64,000 nucleotides of DNA. Source: a virus. The stretch is taken from positions 1 through 64,000 of IMG/VR virus record IMGVR_UViG_3300032214_001563. The stretch is one strand, 5' to 3'. Both the position numbers and the translations under genes were made by a program. Shown here piece by piece: positions 43,965-52,481 of the stretch (position 1 is the stretch's first letter; every line of letters starts with the position of its first letter). The notes under the pieces are model-generated. The model saw nothing but the letters and a program-made list of their open reading frames with translations. It made no database searches and had not been told where the DNA came from.

Positions 43965-44686
43965 TAAAAGTTGTCAGTTGTTTTTGGAATGCTGAAAAAT
44001 ACATAAGTAAATGTATTGAATCTTTGTTAATGCAAAGATTGAACAATTTTGAAGTGTATTTGATTGATGATTTATCGGCAGACAATTCTGTTAATAAAAT
44101 AAAAAAATTAGTTGGTGATGACCCCCGTTTTATTTTGATTCAAAATAAGGAGAAAAAATTCAAACTCAGAAATCTTGATGAACTAATTAGAACATTTGAC
44201 GATGAAGACGTTGTAATTGAGTTAGATGGTGATGATTGGCTTTATCTACCAACTGTTTTGTCTGAAATAGAAAAAGTGTATCGGGACCCATCTGTATGGA
44301 TTACAAATGGGTCATTCATGTACTCAAATGGTTCAAAAGGATTTTCGGCAAAATGTAATCCTAAGACAATAAGACGAGATGCTTTTCGATTTTCACACTT
44401 GAGAACTTGGAAAGCATTTCTTTGGAAAAACATACCCGTTGAAAATTTTAAAGAAATTAACGGTGATTATTTTAAATCTGGTGCTGATGTTGCATATACC
44501 TTTCCTCTTTTAGAATTGGCAGGCGAAGAAAACTACAAATTTTTGCCAAACATACTATATGTTTATAATGCGGACTCTCCTTACAATGACCACAAAGATG
44601 GAAGTGCCTGTGGAGGTTTATCCGAACAAATAAGAGTTGCTAATATAATAAGAAATAAAACCCCCCTTTTAAAACTCATAAGATAA
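43961..44686 (+). CDS. GT2-family glycosyltransferase
   Basis: The N-terminal 'KVVSCFWNAEKYISKCIESL' and 'FEVYLIDDLSADNSV' are the classic GT2 opening, and 'DVVIELDGDDWLY' near residue 88 holds the D-x-D-D metal site. 'SGADVAYTFPLLELAGEENY' near 170 is the acceptor-side segment. It is 241 residues long and lacks a membrane anchor. It shares single-base or ATGA overlaps with both neighbours, as do most genes in this operon. Sugar specificity cannot be read. Confidence 0.8.
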   Translation: MIKVVSCFWNAEKYISKCIESLLMQRLNNFEVYLIDDLSADNSVNKIKKLVGDDPRFILIQNKEKKFKLRNLDELIRTFDDEDVVIELDGDDWLYLPTVLSEIEKVYRDPSVWITNGSFMYSNGSKGFSAKCNPKTIRRDAFRFSHLRTWKAFLWKNIPVENFKEINGDYFKSGADVAYTFPLLELAGEENYKFLPNILYVYNADSPYNDHKDGSACGGLSEQIRVANIIRNKTPLLKLIR

Positions 44687-45501
44687 TGTCAGAAGTAATA
44701 TCAACAGCTTTCCTAATGGGCGGATTAGGAAACCAGATGTTCCAGGCCGCACATGCACTTGCACAGGGTAAAAAAAATAATTTCCCGGTTAGGTTCAAAT
44801 GTGAATCATGGACCCCTATGCAGGGTAGGCAAACTCCAGTTTATAAAGATAATATTTTTAGAAACTTGGATTTTAATTGGATAGACATTCCTTTGAACCG
44901 TATTGTTGAAGGTCCATGGGAATACTCGGAAATAGTTCCAGATTGGACTAAACCAACTGAGTTTTATGGTTACTTTCAAAGTAGTCGTAATTTTTTGGGT
45001 TATGACAATTATATCCGTGAAATTTTTTCACCAAGTGAAGATTTTATCAAGGAAATTTATGAAAAATATCCACAACTCAATCAGGACAACACATTGTCTA
45101 TACACATAAGATTGGGAGATTACACACAAAATCCTCATATTCATCCGTCTATTTCAGTAGAATATATCAATAGAGCACTCAATGAGATTGGTGAATATTC
45201 ACATGTCTTTATTTTTAGTGAAGATAAGCAGTGGATTAGTGATAACATTTCTCTGGTAAATTCGACTGTTGTCAATGAGGAAGATTGGAAAGAAATGTGG
45301 ATGATTTCTTTGTGTAAAAATAATATCAATTCAAACTCAACTTTTTCATGGTGGGGTTCTTTTTTGAATACAAATCCACATAAAAAGGTAATAGCACCTT
45401 CTATGTGGTTTGGTCCAAGTGGCCCACAAAACTATAAAGACATCTATGAGTCATATTGGACAGTACTAGATGTTGTTTATGATAATGGACTTTTAAAATA
45501 A
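44686..45501 (+). CDS. GT11-family (alpha-1,2-fucosyltransferase-like) glycosyltransferase
   Basis: It has 'GGLGNQMFQAAHALA' at residues 12-26 (GT11 N-terminal motif), 'LSIHIRLGDYTQNP' near 138-151 with the H-x-R-x-G-D-Y signature that binds the GDP-sugar, and 'NSNSTFSWWGSFLN' near 207-220. The family transfers fucose alpha-1,2 to galactose using GDP-fucose. With a GDP-mannose 3,5-epimerase in the same operon, GDP-L-galactose is an alternative donor, since it has the fucose configuration with an added hydroxyl. Length (271) is normal. The family call is strong; the donor is inferred. Confidence 0.87.
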   Translation: MSEVISTAFLMGGLGNQMFQAAHALAQGKKNNFPVRFKCESWTPMQGRQTPVYKDNIFRNLDFNWIDIPLNRIVEGPWEYSEIVPDWTKPTEFYGYFQSSRNFLGYDNYIREIFSPSEDFIKEIYEKYPQLNQDNTLSIHIRLGDYTQNPHIHPSISVEYINRALNEIGEYSHVFIFSEDKQWISDNISLVNSTVVNEEDWKEMWMISLCKNNINSNSTFSWWGSFLNTNPHKKVIAPSMWFGPSGPQNYKDIYESYWTVLDVVYDNGLLK

Positions 45502-45508
45502 AAAAATT

Positions 45509-46318
45509 ATGGTAAAAATTAATATGCTTTCTAGGAACTTTGCACACGACAAAGGTTCCACTGCTAATAAACCACCAGTACATATTGAGTGGGCTTTCAA
45601 TTCACATGACAATCCAATCTCTGTTTACCTTGACAATGATTTACACAAGGGTATTCAAGAAAAAGATAATGGACGACTTAAGTTTCTTTGGCTTATCGAA
45701 TCTATGAAATTTGATGGTGGGGCAACTAGTACGATTTTGAGTAATCCAGAACCTGTAATAGAAACCTATGAACAAATTTGGACACATAACCAAGAATTAC
45801 TAGCATTACATCCAAAATTCAAATGGGCTCCAGCATACGGTAGTTATATTACAGATTTCGGCATTCATCCTAAATCTAAATTAGTTTCTATGATTGTTTC
45901 AGATAAGAGATGGACAAAACAACATGAAATTCGTCATGACTTTTCAAGAGTCAATGCAGACAAAATGGATGTTTTTGGTAGAGGAACTAAAGAGATTGTA
46001 AAAAAAGAAGAAGGTCTAAAAGATTATATGTTTTCGTTTGCTGCAGAAAACGACACATATGACACCTATTTTACTGAAAAAATATTAGATTGTTTCGCAA
46101 CAGGAACAATTCCTATTTACATGGGAACACCAAAAATTGTTGAGTATTTCAACCCTGATGGTATTATGTTCTTCGATGGTACGTTTGACTTTAGTGTTTT
46201 AACGCCTGACCTTTATCACTCAAAAATGGACGCAATCAAGGACAACTTTGAACGAGTTCAAAAATATAGTATTTTGGACGACTGGTTGTTCGAAAATTAC
46301 TTAGTTCATTATGTCTAA
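45509..46318 (+). CDS. GT10-family (alpha-1,3/4-fucosyltransferase-like) glycosyltransferase
   Basis: The donor-domain motif at residues about 171-215 is clear: 'YMFSFAAENDTYDTYFTEKI' then 'ATGTIPIYMGTPKIVEYFNP'. This is the F-x-x-E-N-x-x-x-x-x-Y-x-T-E-K signature of GT10, with a Tyr-Phe variation. GT10 enzymes transfer fucose from GDP-fucose to GlcNAc or glucose. The N-terminal acceptor half is diverged, and no membrane anchor exists, unlike eukaryotic members. Placed beside the GT11 gene, it indicates a doubly fucosylated (or L-galactosylated) glycan. Confidence 0.83.
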   Translation: MVKINMLSRNFAHDKGSTANKPPVHIEWAFNSHDNPISVYLDNDLHKGIQEKDNGRLKFLWLIESMKFDGGATSTILSNPEPVIETYEQIWTHNQELLALHPKFKWAPAYGSYITDFGIHPKSKLVSMIVSDKRWTKQHEIRHDFSRVNADKMDVFGRGTKEIVKKEEGLKDYMFSFAAENDTYDTYFTEKILDCFATGTIPIYMGTPKIVEYFNPDGIMFFDGTFDFSVLTPDLYHSKMDAIKDNFERVQKYSILDDWLFENYLVHYV

Positions 46319-47021
46319 AGTGTGTGTTATAAATCAACCTGCTGGGTTAGGAGATATCTTTTTTTTACAGAAATTTGTTGACAAAAAAATATCAGAGGGT
46401 TTTGAGGTTATATTCCCCACCATAAGCTCTTTGATTTATGTTAGAGATTACATAAGAAAAGATGGTTTAACCTTTTATGCTCAAAATGAAGATTTCCCCC
46501 ACAAGGGGATATTAGGAAGCCAAGAAATTATCAAAAATGAAAGTCTAGAATATTATCCGTTTCATGTTGCAGACCGTCATGTTCCGGGTTCTTGTATGGA
46601 AGCAAAATATAGTTTTGTTGGAGAAGATTTTGTCGGTTGGCAAGACCACTTTAATTGGATAAGAAACAAAGAAAAAGAAAATAATCTTTTTTATAATATT
46701 TTAGGTTTAAAAGATGACGATGAATATTCTCTGGTATCAAATGTTTGGGGTACTCCACCTACAAACAATTACCGAGATGTACCTACAAGCGGAAAATATA
46801 AAGTAGTTCACATCCAAATGTTGGATGGGTATAATCCGTTTGATTGGTCGAAAGTAATTGAAAATGCAAAAGAAATATCAATAGTGGATACATCTTTTAA
46901 TTATTTAATTGAAAAACTTAATACGAAAGCTGAAAGGCTTTATTTAACTTCAAGGTTTACTCCCCCCAATTTTTCTCATATTATTAACCTATTCAAGACA
47001 AACTGGATATATCAAAATTAA
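46311..47021 (+). CDS. Putative GT-B-type glycosyltransferase (heptosyltransferase-like start)
   Basis: The N-terminus 'CVINQPAGLGDIFFLQKFVD' resembles the G-L-G-D loop of ADP-heptose transferases (GT9) and related GT-B enzymes. The remainder (236 residues in total, against about 330-350 in GT9) is short, and I cannot find the second-domain S-x-D-T/G-x-x-H motif beyond 'ISIVDTSFNYLIEKL' near 195, where the S-x-V-D-T-S pattern is close. It may be a truncated or compact heptosyltransferase-like enzyme. The split HldE genes of this operon could supply its donor. Tentative. Confidence 0.55.
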   Translation: MSKVCVINQPAGLGDIFFLQKFVDKKISEGFEVIFPTISSLIYVRDYIRKDGLTFYAQNEDFPHKGILGSQEIIKNESLEYYPFHVADRHVPGSCMEAKYSFVGEDFVGWQDHFNWIRNKEKENNLFYNILGLKDDDEYSLVSNVWGTPPTNNYRDVPTSGKYKVVHIQMLDGYNPFDWSKVIENAKEISIVDTSFNYLIEKLNTKAERLYLTSRFTPPNFSHIINLFKTNWIYQN

Positions 47022-47022
47022 A

Positions 47023-48006
47023 ATGAAAAAGAAATTTCTAATCACAGGAATCACAGGTTTTGCCGGACCAAACTTAGCAAAACTTTTATTGAAAGAAGGA
47101 CATGAAGTACATGGAGTTATTAGATGTCCTAACGGAAGACAGACAGATTTATTAGACATCCTCACAATTGATGAACTAAATTCTATCACTTTCCATAATC
47201 TCGACTTGAGACTTTATCATAGTGTACAGAAGTTATTTTCTACACAAAAGTTTGATGGTGTATTTCACCTTGCGGCACAATCACATCCGCCAACCAGTTT
47301 TTCTGACCCAATTTTGACGTTTGAAGAAAATGTTACTGCAAGTATGAATATCATCACTTGCTTGGATAATACAGACACTAAATTAATGTTCTGCTCAACA
47401 TCAGAGGTTTATGGCGATACCTGTAAAGACCGAGGTATTCTAAGCACAACCGACCCTTTGACACCACACAATCCATATGCAGCTTCTAAAGCAGCCATTG
47501 ACTTGTATTTGCAAGAGCGTTTTAAAAATGGATTTATCAAAGGATTTATCACACGAGCATTCTCACACACAGGACCCCGTCGTGGTTTCAACTTCTCCAT
47601 TTCATCTGATGCATACCAGATTGCACAAATGGTTCTTGGTAAACAGGAAAAAGTATTGAGAATTGGTAATCTTAACACTGAGAGAGTCGTCATTGACGTA
47701 AGAGATTGTGTTAATGCGTACTACCTTCTTATGATGACTGAAGAATCAAATGGTAAAGTATTCAATGTTTGTGGAACTGAAAAACACAAAATGCAATACT
47801 TTACAGATAAATTGATTGAAGCATCGGGTATTCCTTATGATGAAATCGAACAACGCATCGATGATAAGTTGTACCGACCAATCGATATTCAGGTACAAAT
47901 TGGAGACTCAACAGAACTCAAAGAAATTACAGGTTGGGAGCCAACCTACACGATTGAGGAAACTATGAGAGACCTTCTAAACTACTGGATAAATAAATTG
48001 AAATAA
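47023..48006 (+). CDS. GDP-mannose 4,6-dehydratase-type SDR enzyme
   Basis: This extended short-chain dehydrogenase has 'ITGITGFAGPNLAKLLL' (residues 7-23, NAD(P) G-x-x-G-x-x-G), 'GVFHLAAQSHPP' (about 78-89), the catalytic 'STSEVYG' Ser/Glu and 'NPYAASKAAIDLY' (Y-x-x-x-K, about 150-162). 'SHTGPRRGFNFSISSDAYQI' near 180-200 is the GMD/RMD-type substrate loop. The likely reaction is GDP-mannose to GDP-4-keto-6-deoxymannose, the first step to GDP-fucose or GDP-rhamnose; a 4-reductase (RMD) role is possible. No separate GDP-fucose synthase is visible in the window. It lies just after the GT10 and GT11 genes. Confidence 0.8.
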   Translation: MKKKFLITGITGFAGPNLAKLLLKEGHEVHGVIRCPNGRQTDLLDILTIDELNSITFHNLDLRLYHSVQKLFSTQKFDGVFHLAAQSHPPTSFSDPILTFEENVTASMNIITCLDNTDTKLMFCSTSEVYGDTCKDRGILSTTDPLTPHNPYAASKAAIDLYLQERFKNGFIKGFITRAFSHTGPRRGFNFSISSDAYQIAQMVLGKQEKVLRIGNLNTERVVIDVRDCVNAYYLLMMTEESNGKVFNVCGTEKHKMQYFTDKLIEASGIPYDEIEQRIDDKLYRPIDIQVQIGDSTELKEITGWEPTYTIEETMRDLLNYWINKLK

Positions 48007-48584
48007 TGGGAGCTTTACATCATCACAATATTGGCGATTACATTGCAAAATACAATCTAAAACATTATGTTGAAACAGGAACAGGTATGGGTGAATGTTT
48101 GCAACATGCCTTATCTTTTGAATTTGAAACTCTCTCTTCGATTGAGATTTATCCCAAAGTATATGAGTCTGTAAAAGAAAAATTTACTCAAACAAAAGCA
48201 AAAGTTTTTTTGGGCAACTCTTACGAAGTTTTACCCGAGATTCTTAATGAAATCGAGGAACCTGTTTTATTTTTTCTTGATGCTCATTTTCCTGGTGCTG
48301 ATTTTCATTACGAAACATACACTAGCACTTCAGACTATGACACAAGACTTCCTCTAGAAAGAGAGATAAAAACAATCAATAATAGTCGGGATATTTCAAA
48401 AGATGTTTTTATTATTGACGATTTGAGAGTTTATGAAGACAACAATTTCAGCGATGGTAATTGGCCATTAAGGGCACAAGCCGGAGGAAACGGAATTGAT
48501 TTCGTACATGAAATTTTTGATGGTTCCCACAATATTGAAAAAGACTTGCGTCATCAAGGTTTTTTAATTATTACCCCAAAATGA
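48006..48584 (+). CDS. SAM-dependent methyltransferase-like protein
   Basis: This 192-residue protein is of class I Rossmann type: 'HYVETGTGMGECLQHAL' (motif I, residues about 20-36), 'FETLSSIEIYPKVYESV' (motif II acidic Glu, about 40-56), 'AKVFLGNSYEVLPEIL' and 'PVLFFLDAHFPGADF' (motif IV-like D-A-H). The pattern is that of glycan-associated methyltransferases that cap O-antigens or modify sugars. It overlaps both neighbours by 1-4 bases. The target is not visible. Confidence 0.68.
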   Translation: MGALHHHNIGDYIAKYNLKHYVETGTGMGECLQHALSFEFETLSSIEIYPKVYESVKEKFTQTKAKVFLGNSYEVLPEILNEIEEPVLFFLDAHFPGADFHYETYTSTSDYDTRLPLEREIKTINNSRDISKDVFIIDDLRVYEDNNFSDGNWPLRAQAGGNGIDFVHEIFDGSHNIEKDLRHQGFLIITPK

Positions 48585-49378
48585 TTCATTTAGTAACAAA
48601 TTATCAATCTAATTATCAAGAAGACCCTGTAAGATTTTTAAACTTTGATGAGTACGGCGAAAACACAAAAGATTGTTTAATCTTTGTAGGGGCACATCCT
48701 CATGATTCAATTTTTGAAAGTTCCTCTTTACCCAAATATTTTTTTTCAACTGAAGAACAAACTTGGGATTTGGACACGACAGACAAGTACATAAATTATG
48801 TTGAAAAAATATTTACAATTTGCGACCCAAAGGTAACAAACAGAGTTAAAAGAGAGTTTTCATTTTTTCCAACAAACAAGAATCTATTACCACTTTCTTT
48901 TGATAAAGAGTATGATGTTATTTATACTGGTTACGCAAATGCTCCTCATGTTGACGAACTTTTAAACGTAATAAAAAATTACAAGTATGCGTACGTATCA
49001 TTCAGTAATACTAATCCTTTAGTGACGCATTTTCATGTCGATTACAAAACAAAGTTCGATTTGATTAGTAAAAGCAAAATTACCGTTGTTCACAATTTGA
49101 CAGCTAGTTATACTCCACAACTGAAAAGTAGACCTTTTGAGGCTGCTTTCGGAAAATCTTTAATATTGTGCAAAAGAGATGATTGGAACTTTTTATCAAC
49201 ATGGTTTGATGAAGGTACAGAATTTTTGTATTACAACAACGCACAGGAATTACAAGAAATAATTAACGATGTGCTTTCAAATTATGAAAAATACATACCA
49301 ATAATTGAAAATTCGTATCGTAAAGCCATGGATAACTACACCACCGAGGCATTTGTAAAAAAACATTTTGGTTTATGA
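48581..49378 (+). CDS. CgeB-like GT-B glycosyltransferase
   Basis: The C-terminal half has 'TPQLKSRPFEAAFGKSLIL' (residues about 180-198) followed by 'FDEGTEFLYYNNAQELQEII' and 'SYRKAMDNYTTEAFVKKHF'. This is the standard donor-site end of CgeB/spore-maturation-type glycosyltransferases (the R-x-F-E-x-x-x-x-G motif and the late E-L helix). The N-terminal half ('CLIFVGAHPHDSIFE') is diverged. It is shorter (265) than typical members (about 350). It has no signal peptide or membrane segment. Confidence 0.68.
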   Translation: MIHLVTNYQSNYQEDPVRFLNFDEYGENTKDCLIFVGAHPHDSIFESSSLPKYFFSTEEQTWDLDTTDKYINYVEKIFTICDPKVTNRVKREFSFFPTNKNLLPLSFDKEYDVIYTGYANAPHVDELLNVIKNYKYAYVSFSNTNPLVTHFHVDYKTKFDLISKSKITVVHNLTASYTPQLKSRPFEAAFGKSLILCKRDDWNFLSTWFDEGTEFLYYNNAQELQEIINDVLSNYEKYIPIIENSYRKAMDNYTTEAFVKKHFGL

Positions 49379-50025
49379 AAAAATATTCTTTTAAAGAAGA
49401 AAATCAATCACCTTGGATAACGGAAATATACAATCAATATCTAGATTATAGGTTAACAGGGTTGATTGTTGAAATAGGCGTTGGTCACACTTTAAAAAAT
49501 GTGGATGACATTATTCCCGAAGATAATGAAAATTATAAAAGGTGTGGAAGTAATTCTGCTGATTTGATAGATTTAGGCTGGAACGCAATTTTTATCGAAC
49601 CAGTAAAAGAATATTGTGATGAAGTTAAAATTTCTCATAAAAACAATTTAGACAAAATAAAAATTGTAAATTTAGCGGCCTCCGACATAAATGAAGAATT
49701 ATATTTGTCGATGGGAGATATTGTATCACACAAACAAACAACATCAAAAAAATACACTTGGATAGGTCGTAAAATATATTCAAAAAAAACATCAGAAATT
49801 CTATCAGAGCATGATTGCCCTAAAGAAATAGATATTATGTCCATTGATGTTGAGGGCTTTGAGGCAAAAGTTTTACAAGGACTAAACTTTAATATACACA
49901 CACCCAAAATATTAATCGTAGAAACTAACATCATCAATTCAAGTGAAATAGAAAAACTTTTACCATCAACATATAAGAAAATAAAAGAAGATTCTTTAAA
50001 TACTGTTTGGGTTAATAATGCATAG
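49375..50025 (+). CDS. FkbM-family methyltransferase
   Basis: 'GLIVEIGVGHTLKNVDDII' (SAM-binding strand, residues about 29-47), 'GWNAIFIEPVKEYCDEVKI' (about 70-88), 'KIVNLAASDINEELYLS' and especially 'IDIMSIDVEGFEAKVLQGLN' (about 154-173) are the FkbM signature. These enzymes O-methylate sugars in glycans and antibiotics. It is 216 residues and cytoplasmic. It overlaps the cupin gene by 8 bases. In this cassette it probably caps or decorates one glycan residue. Confidence 0.82.
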   Translation: MKKYSFKEENQSPWITEIYNQYLDYRLTGLIVEIGVGHTLKNVDDIIPEDNENYKRCGSNSADLIDLGWNAIFIEPVKEYCDEVKISHKNNLDKIKIVNLAASDINEELYLSMGDIVSHKQTTSKKYTWIGRKIYSKKTSEILSEHDCPKEIDIMSIDVEGFEAKVLQGLNFNIHTPKILIVETNIINSSEIEKLLPSTYKKIKEDSLNTVWVNNA

Positions 50026-50416
50026 TATGGAAAAACCGATGATAATTAATACTCATGAGTGTCCGGAATGTAAAATTCCAAAAGGTTGGGGACATGAAGT
50101 CATTTTTGAAAACAATGAGCTTTATTGTGGAAAATTGTTAGTGTTTAATAAAGGGTGTTCATTTTCTATGCACTATCACATGATTAAAGACGAAACATGG
50201 TATGTTCAAGAAGGAGAGTTTATCTACAAATGGATAGACACTGAAACTTCAGAAATAGTACAAGAGGTTTTAACTCCTGGAGACAGTGTAAGACAAAGAC
50301 CTGGTCAACCACATCAACTCGAGGCATTAACTGATGGAGTTATCTATGAAGTTTCAACACAACATTTCGATTCAGACTCCTATAGAGTTTGGAAAGGAAA
50401 ATGTCAGAACCTGTAA
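50018..50416 (+). CDS. Cupin protein, phosphomannose isomerase-type
   Basis: The '[20 protein letters not shown]' opening and '[23 protein letters not shown]' centre (residues about 47-69) hold the H-x-H...E metal site of the type II mannose-6-phosphate isomerase / GDP-mannose pyrophosphorylase C-terminal cupin. '[18 protein letters not shown]' carries the second His. It may interconvert mannose- and fructose-6-phosphate or epimerise or isomerise a related sugar, feeding GDP-mannose. It is 132 residues, a single domain. Starts at 50018 and 50027 are both possible; the former overlaps the FkbM gene. Confidence 0.75.
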   Translation: MHSMEKPMIINTHECPECKIPKGWGHEVIFENNELYCGKLLVFNKGCSFSMHYHMIKDETWYVQEGEFIYKWIDTETSEIVQEVLTPGDSVRQRPGQPHQLEALTDGVIYEVSTQHFDSDSYRVWKGKCQNL

Positions 50417-50805
50417 AAGTTTGGGTAAATGGCACGTTTGATGTACTTCACCGTGGTCATCTAGAACTATTCGAATTTGCTTCAAAGTTAGGGAAACTCC
50501 GAGTAGGAATTGATAGTGATGAACGAGTAAAGAAACTCAAAGGCGAAACGCGTCCCATAAATTCGTTTTTTGATAGAAAATATTTTTTAGAATCTTTAAG
50601 TTTTATAGATAGTGTTGTTGAGTTTAACACGGACGAAGAGTTAATCCAACATATTGAAAATTGGGAACCAAAATATTTTGTAATAGGTACTGATTACTAC
50701 GGAAAAAATATTATAGGAAGAGATAAAGCGCAAAACATGGTATATTTTGAAAAAATTTCAGGATATTCAACCACAAACATTATTCAAAAATGTACAAAAT
50801 ATTAG
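50401..50805 (+). CDS. hldE-C: HldE C-terminal-type nucleotidyltransferase (heptose-1-phosphate adenylyltransferase-like)
   Basis: It has '[20 protein letters not shown]' (residues about 7-26, the G-T-F-D-x-x-H-x-G-H nucleotidyltransferase motif), '[18 protein letters not shown]' (about 42-59) and the HldE-specific end '[11 protein letters not shown]' (G-x-S-T-T-N-I-I). In E. coli this is the second half of bifunctional HldE and makes ADP-heptose from heptose-1-phosphate. Here it is a stand-alone 134-residue protein starting at the ATG at 50401, with the kinase half encoded just after it and overlapping by 16 bases. Order is reversed relative to the fused enzyme. A related cytidylyltransferase activity cannot be excluded. 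Confidence 0.82.
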   Translation: MSEPVKVWVNGTFDVLHRGHLELFEFASKLGKLRVGIDSDERVKKLKGETRPINSFFDRKYFLESLSFIDSVVEFNTDEELIQHIENWEPKYFVIGTDYYGKNIIGRDKAQNMVYFEKISGYSTTNIIQKCTKY

Positions 50806-51539
50806 TGATTGGTGAAAGTTGCCTGGACATTTTTACCTACGGGGATGTTGAAAGACTTTCCCCTGAAGCTCCGGTACCAGTTTTCAAACCTAAAGAGGAC
50901 GTAACAAATCAAGGTATGGCTGGGAACGTAGTCAAGAATCTTGAAAAAATATCCCCAGAATCTTCTGTGATGTTTTTAACCCAAAAAGAAAAAATTACAA
51001 AACAAAGAATGGTGGATAAGAAAACTAATCACATGTTGATTAGAATTGATACGGGGGAAAATTATAAAGTATCACAGCTAGTTTTGAACCCACAAGTCAA
51101 AACGTTAATACCAGATTTTGATGTTGTTATTGTAAGTGATTATAACAAAGGGTTTATAACTGAAGAAACTTTTATTGATATTGGTAAAAAATCCAAACTT
51201 ATGTTTGTTGACACGAAAAGAATTTTGACTCAAAAAATCATAGATGTTTGTGACTTTATTAAATTGAATCAACAAGAGTACATAAACAACAAAAAAATTG
51301 TAGACGAAAATCTTGAAAAGTTTGTTATCACCTTAGGGTCAGAAGGTGCACAATATCTTCAAACTAAATACCCCTCCCCTAAACCTCAGGAAACAATTGA
51401 TGTCAGTGGCGCGGGTGATACGTTTATAGCGTCTTTAACAATCAAATATTTAGAAACAAAAAAAATTACAGAAGCAATAGATTTTGCTAATAAAATGTCT
51501 TCTTTAGTAGTCTCAAAAAGAGGCGTAGTAACTCCATAA
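50790..51539 (+). CDS. hldE-N: HldE N-terminal-type sugar kinase (PfkB family), compact form
   Basis: It has '[15 protein letters not shown]' (residues about 22-36), '[10 protein letters not shown]' (substrate loop), '[11 protein letters not shown]' (S-D-Y-x-K-G), 'KLNQQEY' and '[13 protein letters not shown]' (about 201-213, the PfkB catalytic D-x-x-G-A-G-D). These match the HldE kinase half, which phosphorylates heptose-7-phosphate at C1. It is about 70 residues shorter than the E. coli domain (about 318), mainly between the sugar loop and the S-D-Y segment, yet keeps all catalytic motifs, so it is probably active. It pairs with the nucleotidyltransferase gene upstream. Confidence 0.8.
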   Translation: MYKILVIGESCLDIFTYGDVERLSPEAPVPVFKPKEDVTNQGMAGNVVKNLEKISPESSVMFLTQKEKITKQRMVDKKTNHMLIRIDTGENYKVSQLVLNPQVKTLIPDFDVVIVSDYNKGFITEETFIDIGKKSKLMFVDTKRILTQKIIDVCDFIKLNQQEYINNKKIVDENLEKFVITLGSEGAQYLQTKYPSPKPQETIDVSGAGDTFIASLTIKYLETKKITEAIDFANKMSSLVVSKRGVVTP

Positions 51540-51542
51540 AAA

Positions 51543-52481
51543 ATGAAAAAATTTATAGTAACAACAACAATTAATTATCCAACGGAAGCCACAATAAAAT
51601 TCTGTGAAATCTCAGAAAAAAAAGGTTTTACATTTGTAATTGTCGGTGACACAAAAACACCTCATGATGAGTACAAAAATTTAGAAATAAAATACCAAAA
51701 TGTAATTTATTTGTCTCCAGACCAACAAGAAATTCTTTATCCAGAGTTGTCAGAGATTATAGGGTGGCGAACAATTCAACGTCGTAACGTTGGCTTTGTA
51801 TATGCTTATCGGAAAGGTGCTGACATAGTTGCTACTGTTGATGATGATAATATTCCATATGATACCTGGGGTGATAATATTATGGTTGGAAAAGAAATGA
51901 TTGTAGATTTATATGAGAACATTTCATGTCCATACTTTGATGCTATATCCACAACAGAACATAAAGACTTGTGGCACCGTGGATTTCCTATCGAGTACTT
52001 ACAGGTTAAAAATAATATTGAGTATAAAGGTCAAACAAGAATTACTCCATTGGTGCAAGCAGAATTTTGGGACGGTGACCCAGATATTGACGCAATTTGC
52101 AGATTGAGTAAAAAACCTATTGTTAAGTTTAATAAATTTGAGCCTTTTACAACAAATCAATTAACACCATTCAATTCCCAAAATACTTTTCTTCACAGAA
52201 GTGTTTTGAAAAATTACTCTGTTTTTCCATTTACAGGCAGAATGGATGACATCTGGGGTGCTTATGTCATGCAACATCACCACCCTAATTCTGTTGTGTT
52301 TACTCAAGCTTCCGTCTACCAAGCGAGAAACCCGCAAGACCTTGTAAAAAATCTAGAGAATGAAGTTATTGGTTATAGAAACACATTAAAACTTCTAGAA
52401 GATTTACCAAATTATAAGAATATACTTCCAGAACAAAGTGTAGTATATTTTGAAATATACCAAAAATATTTTGACAAATGA
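51543..52481 (+). CDS. STELLO-like glycosyltransferase
   Basis: It has 'FVIVGDTKTPHDEYKN' (residues about 30-45), 'VIYLSPDQQEILYPEL', 'RRNVGFVYAYRKGADIVATV' and 'DDDNIPYDTW' (about 101-110, D-D-D-N metal site). The order V-G-D-x-K-T-P, Y-L-S-x-x-x-Q, R-x-N-x-G-x-x-x-A, D-D-D-N is that of the STELLO family, known from plant Golgi proteins and from bacterial glycan clusters. 'RMDDIWGAYVMQH' near 240 is a probable acceptor or base segment. It has no membrane anchor here, unlike plant members. Sugar specificity unknown. Confidence 0.65.
   Translation: MKKFIVTTTINYPTEATIKFCEISEKKGFTFVIVGDTKTPHDEYKNLEIKYQNVIYLSPDQQEILYPELSEIIGWRTIQRRNVGFVYAYRKGADIVATVDDDNIPYDTWGDNIMVGKEMIVDLYENISCPYFDAISTTEHKDLWHRGFPIEYLQVKNNIEYKGQTRITPLVQAEFWDGDPDIDAICRLSKKPIVKFNKFEPFTTNQLTPFNSQNTFLHRSVLKNYSVFPFTGRMDDIWGAYVMQHHHPNSVVFTQASVYQARNPQDLVKNLENEVIGYRNTLKLLEDLPNYKNILPEQSVVYFEIYQKYFDK

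Noticed and set aside
46311-47021. Calling this gene a definite ADP-heptose transferase
   Set aside because: Only the G-L-G-D start resembles GT9; the protein is about 100 residues too short and the second-domain motif is incomplete.
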